DNA of 64,000 nucleotides, from contig NZ_CP107834.1 in NCBI RefSeq assembly GCF_036346595.1, positions 2,542,001-2,606,000 on the forward strand. Reading direction: 5' to 3'. This document shows positions 57,863-64,000 of the stretch, in pieces. The first letter of the stretch is position 1. Every line of letters starts with the position of its first letter. This stretch comes from Streptomyces sp. NBC_00525 (GTDB taxonomy: Bacteria; Actinomycetota; Actinomycetes; Streptomycetales; Streptomycetaceae). A program made the position numbers and the translations under genes. Below the pieces are notes generated by a model. The model saw only the letters and a program-made list of their open reading frames with translations, was not told where the DNA came from and searched no databases.

Positions 57863-58744
57863 ATGGAGACCTCATCGGCCCCTTCGACATGGCATCCGCT
57901 GCCCGACGTCCACGCCTTCCTCGACCGCGCCGGTGGCTTCCTGCGCTCCCGGCCCGCCCCGCACACCGTCCCGCTGACCGTGACCGAGCAGCTGCGCACC
58001 TGGGGTGCCGGGGTGTACGGGGAGGACGCGCCGGTCTTCGGGGTGCTGGAGCGGGGCGGTGAGGTGCGCGCCGCGTATCTCCGGACGCCGCCCTACCGGC
58101 TGATCGTCACGCCCCTCACGCCCGAGGAGGCCGGTTCGCTGGTCGCCCATCTGGTGACCGCCGGCCACGAGGTGCCCGGGGTCAACGCGGACAGTGACAC
58201 CGCCACCGCGTTCGCGGCGGCGTGGCGGGCCCGTACGGGGATCGAGCCCCGGCTGCACGAGCGCATGCGGCTCTACCGGCTCGGCGAGCTGCGGCGGCCC
58301 GAGCCGGCGCCGCGGGGGCGGGGCCGGCTCGCGGACGAGCGGGACCGGGAGCTGCTGGCGCGGTGGTACGCGGAGTTCGTGCGGGACATCGGCGAAAGCG
58401 GCGCCCAGGACCCCGCTGCCTGGGCCGACCGGCACATCACGGAGCGCCGCATCACCCTGTGGGAGACCCCGGACGGGGTGCCCGTGTCCATGGCCGGGGT
58501 CACCGCCCGGGTCGCCGGACAGCTCCGGATCGGCCCCGTCTACACCCCTGCCGGGCTGCGCGGACGCGGCTACGCGGGCGCCGCGACCGCCGGGGCGAGC
58601 CTCGCCGCGCTGACCGCAGGCGCCGAGGAGGTGCTGCTCTTCGCTGACCTCGCCAACCCCACCAGCAACGGCCTGTACCAGCGCGTCGGCTACCGGCCGG
58701 TGACCGACTTCGCGGTGTACGACCTGCCGGGAGCCGGTGGGTGA
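57863..58744 (+). CDS. GNAT family N-acetyltransferase, 293 aa
   Basis: A two-part protein. The N-terminal 130 residues form a degenerate GNAT-like half (FGVLERGGEVRAAYLRTPPY). The C-terminal GNAT has RELLARWYAEFVRDIGE, ITLWETPDGVPVSMAGVTAR and the acetyl-CoA loop GPVYTPAGLRGRGYAGAATA, then LFADLANPTSNGLYQRVGYR. ATG 57863 is behind GGGAGG. Length and layout match the many uncharacterised Streptomyces GNATs of this type. It lies 95 bases after the Mrr-TerD gene, probably as an independent gene. Confidence 0.85.
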   Translation: METSSAPSTWHPLPDVHAFLDRAGGFLRSRPAPHTVPLTVTEQLRTWGAGVYGEDAPVFGVLERGGEVRAAYLRTPPYRLIVTPLTPEEAGSLVAHLVTAGHEVPGVNADSDTATAFAAAWRARTGIEPRLHERMRLYRLGELRRPEPAPRGRGRLADERDRELLARWYAEFVRDIGESGAQDPAAWADRHITERRITLWETPDGVPVSMAGVTARVAGQLRIGPVYTPAGLRGRGYAGAATAGASLAALTAGAEEVLLFADLANPTSNGLYQRVGYRPVTDFAVYDLPGAGG

Positions 58745-58798
58745 ACGGACACCTCATGGGCCGCGCCCCATAACCCGTCCCGGCCCCCGCCGGGCCCG

Positions 58799-60640
58799 TC
58801 AGCGCAGTTCGTCCGGGCACGGGGTGCCCGGCTGGAACTGATACGGGGCGCTCAGCCGGTAGGTGCCGGGGCGGGGGGCGAGGAGTTCGGTCCACTCGTC
58901 GCCCTGCTCGTCCTCCGCCACCTTGATCAGGCAGCCGTTCTCGTTGACGAAGGACCTCGGGGATTCCTTGTCCGGGCGGTTCTTGGACGCCTCGGTCTCG
59001 CGGGGGCGGTCCAGGCCGTTGCCGTCCTCGTCGACCAGGGCGAGCCAGGGCGAGTACGGGATGCGGATCAGGACCCGGCCGGCCTTCTTGACGTGGATCG
59101 TCAGCTCGCCCTCGCCCGCGCGCTCCACCGTCGCCGGCGGGTCGGCCAGCGGCACCGGACTGTCCACCTCGAACAGCCGCCAGTCCTTGTTGGACCAGAT
59201 CGCCTTGAGGTAGGGCAGGCCGTTGCTGACCAGCTCGGCCTCCTTGCGGGCGCCGCTGTAGTCCGGGTCGCCCTGCGGCAGCACCACGTAATGCACCGCC
59301 CAGCGGTCGAGCCACTGGCGGTAGTTGATGGCGTCCAGGGTGTCGTCGTAGAAGAGCGGGTTGCGCTTCATGTCGGCCTGGCGGTTCCAGCCCCGTGCCA
59401 GGTTGACGGAGCGCGGCAGCGCGGACGCCTCGCGGTGGCTGCTCGGCGGGACGACCTCGACCCGGCCCCGTTCGGCGCCGATCTTCTGGAGCTGGTTGAC
59501 CAGCGGGCCCAGCGAGCGGGTCCAGGAGGCGGTGGGCGCGGTCCTGACGATGTCGTCGATGCCCTTGAAGCCGATCCAGAAGTTCAGCGAGGCGAAGGCG
59601 AGGACCAGCGCGTACCAGCGCCGCGAGCGGGGCGTGGTGTACGGCAGCGCGGCCAGCAGCACGACGCCCGCGAACAGCATCGCCATCCGCGAGACGTTGG
59701 AGCCGATCTGCGAGTCGATGATGAACGTGAGCAGCGTGCCGATCCCGTACACGGCCGACGCCGTGCGCACCGTCTTCCAGTCGCTCGGCACGAGGAAGAA
59801 GACGAGCCACGAGAAGATGAACGGGCCGGAGAGCGTCGCGACGGACATCGGCTGGGTGCCCGAGAACGGGAACAGCCACGCGGACAGCGCGACCACCACG
59901 ACCGGCGCGAGCCCCAGCGCGTACGCGCCCGGCCGCCGCTTGTTCAGGAACAGCGCGGCCGCGACCACCCCGAGGAAGAGGCCCGCCACCGGGCTGCCCG
60001 CCGTGGCGAGCCCGGCCAGCGGCGCGGCGACGGCCGCCTTGGCCCACCGCTTGTAGCGCCACCGGTGGGGCCAGCAGAACACCGCCGCGGCGGCGCCGAC
60101 CGCGAACATCATGCCGAGCCCGAACGTCACCCGGCCCGACAGCGCGTTGCACAGGTACGCGAAAACGCCCGCCATCGAGCAGGCCAGCGGGTTGCGGACC
60201 GCCTTCACCCGGTACAGGATCAGCGCCGTCAGCCCGGCCGAGACCGTACCGGCGACCATCATCGTCGTCCGGACGCCGATCACCGACATCACGTACGGCG
60301 AGACCACGCTGTACGAGACGGGGTGCATGCCCCCGTACCAGGCGAGGTTGTACGCCGTGCCCGGATGGCGGCCGACGAACTCGGCCCAGGCGTCCTGGGC
60401 GGCGATGTCGCCGCCGCTGTTGGCGAAGAAGAGGAACCAGACGATGTGGGCGACCGCGGCGACGGCGGTCGTCAGCAGGACCGGGTGGCGCAGGCAGCGC
60501 CGCTTGACCCCGGCGAACCACCCGCCCCCCGCGGACGGCGTGGCGCGCGATTCGGCGGTCGCGCCGGCCGTGGCATCAGCCGTGTCGGCGGTGGTGTCGG
60601 CCGTGTCGTCGTCGGCCCGTGTGGGCTCGGCAGTGGTCAC
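58799..60640 (-). CDS. Large polytopic membrane protein with C-terminal extracytoplasmic domain
   Basis: A 613-residue protein. After an Ala/Thr/Asp-rich cytoplasmic N-terminus come about ten membrane helices (for example LTTAVAAVAHIVWFLFF, AVRNPLACSMAGVFAYLCNA, LFAGVVLLAALPYTTPRSR). The C-terminal 200 residues are soluble (WLDRWAVHYVVLPQGDPDYS, then FEVDSPVPLADPPATVERAG). Topology resembles GT-C type membrane glycosyltransferases, but no catalytic motif is certain. It is widely annotated as an integral membrane or MFS-like protein in Streptomyces. GTG 60640 has GGGAGAG at six bases, and ATG 60703 is an alternative. Confidence 0.75.
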   Translation of the reverse strand: MTTAEPTRADDDTADTTADTADATAGATAESRATPSAGGGWFAGVKRRCLRHPVLLTTAVAAVAHIVWFLFFANSGGDIAAQDAWAEFVGRHPGTAYNLAWYGGMHPVSYSVVSPYVMSVIGVRTTMMVAGTVSAGLTALILYRVKAVRNPLACSMAGVFAYLCNALSGRVTFGLGMMFAVGAAAAVFCWPHRWRYKRWAKAAVAAPLAGLATAGSPVAGLFLGVVAAALFLNKRRPGAYALGLAPVVVVALSAWLFPFSGTQPMSVATLSGPFIFSWLVFFLVPSDWKTVRTASAVYGIGTLLTFIIDSQIGSNVSRMAMLFAGVVLLAALPYTTPRSRRWYALVLAFASLNFWIGFKGIDDIVRTAPTASWTRSLGPLVNQLQKIGAERGRVEVVPPSSHREASALPRSVNLARGWNRQADMKRNPLFYDDTLDAINYRQWLDRWAVHYVVLPQGDPDYSGARKEAELVSNGLPYLKAIWSNKDWRLFEVDSPVPLADPPATVERAGEGELTIHVKKAGRVLIRIPYSPWLALVDEDGNGLDRPRETEASKNRPDKESPRSFVNENGCLIKVAEDEQGDEWTELLAPRPGTYRLSAPYQFQPGTPCPDELR

Positions 60641-60797
60641 TGCGTCTCTCCCCGTCCCTCCCCGGACGCGTGATTTCGGCCGGCTCTCCTGCTCGGGTCT
60701 CATGGGCCGAAAGACGCGTTCCAGGGTCCACGCGTTGCCCTGGGGACGCTAACACGCGGCGCGTCGCGGCGGACCGGAAGGCGGTCCGGCCCGGAGC

Positions 60798-60835
60798 GCG
60801 GGTGCGGGGCGCCCGGACGGACGCCCCGCACCCGC
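60798..60835. terminator. Terminator hairpin after the dacA-like gene
   Basis: gcgggtgcggggcg at 60798-60811 pairs perfectly with 60822-60835 around a ten-base loop, seven bases beyond the stop of the leftward carboxypeptidase gene and before the next leftward gene. Confidence 0.75.
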
Positions 60836-60842
60836 ACCGTCC

Positions 60843-63125
60843 TCAGCCCAGACGGGTCAGCTTGTCGGTCATCGAGGGCTCGGCGAGATCCTTCTGGAGC
60901 GCGACCGCCACCTTCACCTGGCTGCGTCCCTCGCCCACGGTCAGCGTGCCGACATGCGTACCGGCCACCGCCTCGTGGGGGATCGTCCTGCCGTCGTCGG
61001 TCAGCTCCAGCTTGACCGTGAGACCGGACCAGCCGACCGCCTCTACGTCCTTCGTCGCGACGACCGGGGTGGTGTGGCCCATGCCGTCGTCCACCTGGCC
61101 GACCACGTCGCCCTTCTTCACGACCTTCGCCCCCTCCAGCAGGTCCAGCGTGGCCAGCATCACCTTCTTGCTGACCCGGTTGACCTCGTCGATGATCGAG
61201 ACGTCGTCGTACTGCCCCAGGATCGCGCCGACGATCAGCTGGTCCGTGCCGTCGATCATCTTGTGCGCCGCGAAGAGCAGGTTGCCGCCGGCCTTGGAGG
61301 TGGAGCCGGTCTTGATGCCCAGCGCCCCGTCGAACGGCACCAGCGTGTTGTAGTTGCGCCACGTGTGGCCGGACGGGTCCTTCCACTCCGGCAGCTTCGT
61401 GATGTCCATCAGCGCCGGGAACTCGACCAGCTTCTCGCCCAGCTTCACCAGGTCCTCGGCCGTGGAGACCGTGGAGGCGGTGAGCCCGGAGGGGTCGGTG
61501 TACGTGGTGTTCTTCATGCCCAGCTCGTCGGCGGTGGCGTTCATCTTCGCCACGAACGCCTTCTCCGAACCGGCCTCCCAGCGCGCCAGCAGCCGGGCGA
61601 TGTTGTTGGCCGACGGGATCATGAGGGCCGACAGCGCGTCACGCTCGGTGAGGTAGTCGCCCTCCTTCACCGTGTTCAGCGTGGACTCGCCCTCGGTGTA
61701 GAGCTTGCCGTCCGCCTCCGCCTTGGCGTCGACCTTGATCTTCGGGCCGTCCTCGCCGCGCTTGAGCGGGTGGCTCTTGAGCACGAGGTACGCCGTCATG
61801 GCCTTGGCGACGCTCGCGATCGGTACCGGCTTCTGCTCGCCGAACGAGCCGATCCGGCCGAGGCCGGTGGCCGCCATGTAGCCCTGGCCCTGGTCGGGCC
61901 ACGGCAGGCTCGGCGTCTCGCCCTCGAACGCGTACGTCGACTTCGCCGTCATCGTCAGCGACGGGTCCGGCAGCGGGCGCACAATCTGTACGATCGCAAA
62001 CACGAGGAGCAGCAGCAGTACCAGCGGCGTCCAGATCTTGACCCGGCGCACCGCCGTGCGGACCGGGGTCTCCGGCGGCGGCGGGGTGTTCGTCAGCTCG
62101 GCGAGCAGGTCGAGCGGCGGCTTGGGCGGCATCGGCTGCTGCCGGGTCCGCTCGGCCCCGCTGAGCGCCGCGGCCGGCGCGGGGCTCTCGGGCCTGCGCG
62201 GCCCCGGCGTGGGCGCGGGCGCCGGCCGTACGTCGTCGGTGCGCAGCGGTACGAAGGTGCTCTTGCGCTCCGTGAGCGACTCGGACTCCGCCGCGACCGG
62301 GCGGCCCGACGCGGACCGGGTGATCTTCAGCGCGGTCGTCGGCTGGTCGACCTGCGGCAGCCGGGGCGCCTTGAAGACGGCGGTGGGCTGATCGACGGGC
62401 GGCTCGGCGTCGGGGGCTTCCGACTCGGCGGTGGGCGCCTTCGGCTCGGCCTCGGGGGCGGACTTCTCGCTGGTGGGGGCGGGGTCGTCGGCCGGGGCGT
62501 CGTCGGGGCCGGAGGCTTCGGGAGCCTCGGAGGCGTCGGCCTCGGGCCCCTCCTCCTCGGCGGCAGACTCGCCCTCGGCGGCAGACTCGTCCTCGGCGGC
62601 CGGCGCCCGCTGCCCACCCTCGTCGGAGGCGTCCGCGTCCGTGCCGCCCTCGCCGTCACCGTCCTCGTCGTCCGTCTTCGACACCCACGCGGCCACCGCC
62701 GCCCGCAGCCGCGCGTCGCCCTCGGAGCCGCCCTCCCCGGAGCCGCCGGCCTCGGACTCACCGGCCTCCTCCGCGTCCCCGGCGGCGTCCGACGCCCCCG
62801 CAGGCCCCTCCGGGGCGTCCACAGGGCCCTCCGGCGCCTCCTCGGGCGCCTCCGTGAGGTTCGGAGCGCTCTCAGCGTCATCGGCGGCCACGGGGGCCGC
62901 CAGCGGCTTCCCGGCGTCCGTGCGCGCGTCGCCGTCCGGGCCCGTGCGCGCGTCACCGTCCGGCTCGGCGGCCGGTTCGGCGGGCGCCGGCTTCTCATCC
63001 GTACCGGACACACCGGACTCCGCCCGGTCCGGTTCGCGGAAGACGCCGAGGCGCGGGTCGCGCTCGTTCCGAGTCGTTCCCGACGACTGCTGCTGCTCCG
63101 ACTTGTCGGGGGACTCGCCCGCCAC
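60843..63125 (-). CDS. D-alanyl-D-alanine carboxypeptidase (S11, DacA-type) with long acidic cytoplasmic region
   Basis: A 760-residue class C low-molecular-weight PBP. The first 350 residues are a Glu/Asp/Ala/Pro-rich, probably disordered cytoplasmic region. A membrane anchor follows (IWTPLVLLLLLVFAIVQIV), then the penicilloyl-serine transferase domain outside the cell: the SxxK motif in PIASVAKAMTAYLV, SxN in LMIPSANNIARLLA, and KTG in LGIKTGSTSKAGGNLLF. It trims the terminal D-Ala from peptidoglycan pentapeptides. GTG 63125 (AGESPDKSEQQ) with GGAGGAGG at six bases is preferred over the longer frame to 63260. The long cytoplasmic tail suggests regulation, perhaps by phosphorylation. Confidence 0.9.
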   Translation of the reverse strand: MAGESPDKSEQQQSSGTTRNERDPRLGVFREPDRAESGVSGTDEKPAPAEPAAEPDGDARTGPDGDARTDAGKPLAAPVAADDAESAPNLTEAPEEAPEGPVDAPEGPAGASDAAGDAEEAGESEAGGSGEGGSEGDARLRAAVAAWVSKTDDEDGDGEGGTDADASDEGGQRAPAAEDESAAEGESAAEEEGPEADASEAPEASGPDDAPADDPAPTSEKSAPEAEPKAPTAESEAPDAEPPVDQPTAVFKAPRLPQVDQPTTALKITRSASGRPVAAESESLTERKSTFVPLRTDDVRPAPAPTPGPRRPESPAPAAALSGAERTRQQPMPPKPPLDLLAELTNTPPPPETPVRTAVRRVKIWTPLVLLLLLVFAIVQIVRPLPDPSLTMTAKSTYAFEGETPSLPWPDQGQGYMAATGLGRIGSFGEQKPVPIASVAKAMTAYLVLKSHPLKRGEDGPKIKVDAKAEADGKLYTEGESTLNTVKEGDYLTERDALSALMIPSANNIARLLARWEAGSEKAFVAKMNATADELGMKNTTYTDPSGLTASTVSTAEDLVKLGEKLVEFPALMDITKLPEWKDPSGHTWRNYNTLVPFDGALGIKTGSTSKAGGNLLFAAHKMIDGTDQLIVGAILGQYDDVSIIDEVNRVSKKVMLATLDLLEGAKVVKKGDVVGQVDDGMGHTTPVVATKDVEAVGWSGLTVKLELTDDGRTIPHEAVAGTHVGTLTVGEGRSQVKVAVALQKDLAEPSMTDKLTRLG

Positions 63126-63319
63126 CGATGCCTCCTCCATGCGGCGCGGGGAACCACCCGCGCTGTCCGAACCGTCTACCAGTGTCCCGTGCGAACCCTT
63201 GGCCGGGCTGCTAGACGAGAACGACATACCTACTGGTTCCCGTACAAAGCCACCAGGCACCCTCGACAGACAGATGTGAGAGGGGTCACCCTGTCATTCA
63301 TCCACGCGGGGAGGCATGG

Positions 63320-64000
63320 ATGGGCAGGAGCCGCAGAACAATTCCGGAGGAGCTTCTGCTGCTCGCTCTGGACCCGACCACGGGTACCACAGCGCAGCCG
63401 CAGTCGCTCGACCTCGGTCTCGCCGGAGCCCAGCTAGTGGAGCTGGCCCTGGCAGGACGAATAGCCCCAGACGGGGATCGTATCGCCGTGGTGATGCCAC
63501 GGCCGACAGGAGATCCGACCCTGGACTCCGCACTGGAACTGCTGCGCAGGCGCGGCAGCCCGGTACGGGCGGTCCACTGGATCGGCGGACCCCGGCTGGG
63601 GCTCCGCCAGATCTATCTCGCTCATCTGGAGCGGTGCGGCATGGTGCATGCCGTCGCGGGCCAGATGTGCGGGGTGCTGCCGACGACTCGCTACCAGGCG
63701 ACGGACACGGCGATCAGCCGGGACATCAGGGCCCGGCTGGACAGTGCGATCCGCACCGGCGTACCGCCGGACCCGCGGACCGCGGCGCTCGCCGCGCTGG
63801 CCCACGCGGTCGGACTCGGCAAGCACCTCTACCCCGGGAACGAGGGGCGTTCATCACGCTCCAGGCTCCGGGACCTGATCAGGCACGACCCGATGGGCGG
63901 TCTCGTGGCGCACGCCGTGATGGACGTCCAGAACGGGGCGGTCGCGCAGCCGCGCCGCGGCCAGGCGGCCGGCGTTCCGTTGCAACCGCAAGCGCAGCCC
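63320..64000 (+). CDS. GPP34 (GOLPH3-like) family protein, 3' end outside window
   Basis: The frame from ATG 63320 (GGGGAGG at five bases) is open to the window edge, 227 codons. It reads GRSRRTIPEELLLLALDPTT, LDLGLAGAQLVELALAGRIA and a helical bundle including RYQATDTAISRDIRARLDSA, the pattern of GPP34/GOLPH3 proteins. In eukaryotes these bind phosphatidylinositol-4-phosphate and retain Golgi glycosyltransferases, and the bacterial role is unknown. The last visible residues are Gln/Pro-rich. It diverges from the DacA-type gene across about 195 bases. Confidence 0.82.
   Translation, partial: MGRSRRTIPEELLLLALDPTTGTTAQPQSLDLGLAGAQLVELALAGRIAPDGDRIAVVMPRPTGDPTLDSALELLRRRGSPVRAVHWIGGPRLGLRQIYLAHLERCGMVHAVAGQMCGVLPTTRYQATDTAISRDIRARLDSAIRTGVPPDPRTAALAALAHAVGLGKHLYPGNEGRSSRSRLRDLIRHDPMGGLVAHAVMDVQNGAVAQPRRGQAAGVPLQPQAQP

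Noticed and set aside
60954..63437. 827-codon rightward frame
   Set aside because: Antisense to the DacA-type gene with clear SxxK, SxN and KTG motifs.

Overview
The window reads as a high-GC actinomycete chromosome, almost certainly Streptomyces. GC-rich third codon positions, frequent GTG and TTG starts, a HrdD-type sigma factor, SepX and Glp, and several Streptomyces-typical families (DUF5958, DUF6227, DUF4253) all point that way. Most of 7.7-40.5 kb and 53-64 kb looks like core chromosome. The left 7.7 kb and the stretch around 40.6-50 kb look accessory.

Left accessory region (1-7.7 kb). Two WXG100-type genes and the start of a third related gene run leftward. They are followed by decayed or frameshifted genes (DUF5958, DUF4253, a fragment near 3.4 kb). 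Next comes a type II restriction-modification pair (C5-cytosine methyltransferase plus predicted endonuclease) with noticeably lower GC. The region ends in a dead excisionase/integrase next to a tRNA-Ala(CGC) gene, which looks like an old tRNA-integrated element.

Core block (7.7-40.5 kb). sepX, a GNAT gene, mogA, moaC, glp and galU run leftward, linking cell division with molybdenum-cofactor genes. 5-FTHF cyclo-ligase, a penicillin-acylase-like enzyme, a K+/H+ antiporter that appears to start at CTG, and an MFS transporter follow. An fmdB-type zinc-ribbon gene sits directly behind a CIRCE heat-shock operator. MTA phosphorylase, a 22-bp tandem repeat, a CpaB/RcpC-like protein and mscL come next. 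A molybdopterin oxidoreductase operon (cytochrome-like membrane protein, Mo catalytic subunit, 4Fe-4S protein, Rieske protein, small membrane protein) runs leftward. Beyond it lie DUF6227, a DHA2 transporter with a divergent WYL regulator, hrdD with a clear SigR promoter, a questin-oxidase-like gene, a DODA-type dioxygenase with a divergent MarR regulator, a TetR/MFS pair and a secreted M6-like metalloprotease.

Second accessory region (40.6-50.1 kb). Five tightly coupled leftward genes encode a PhyH-type Fe(II)/2OG oxygenase, a DUF6271 protein with a glycosyltransferase-like DSD motif, an ornithine/DAP-type PLP decarboxylase, a GNAT acetyltransferase and an MFS exporter. They look like a compact, undescribed small-molecule pathway. 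They diverge from a GH3 beta-N-acetylhexosaminidase gene, and the shared intergenic region holds two DasR-like sites. A tRNA-Arg(CCT) gene follows, then a small gene, a gene remnant, an Abi-like fragment and a degenerate repeat, as at an integration hotspot.

Right block (50.1-64 kb). It holds a secreted trypsin-like protease with five WSDGEVT repeats, a lipoprotein, a ScoMcrA-like HNH endonuclease, a DHA2 transporter behind two CsoR-type operators, an Mrr-TerD fusion, a GNAT, a large membrane protein, a DacA-type carboxypeptidase with a long acidic cytoplasmic region, and the start of a GPP34 (GOLPH3-like) gene cut by the window edge.
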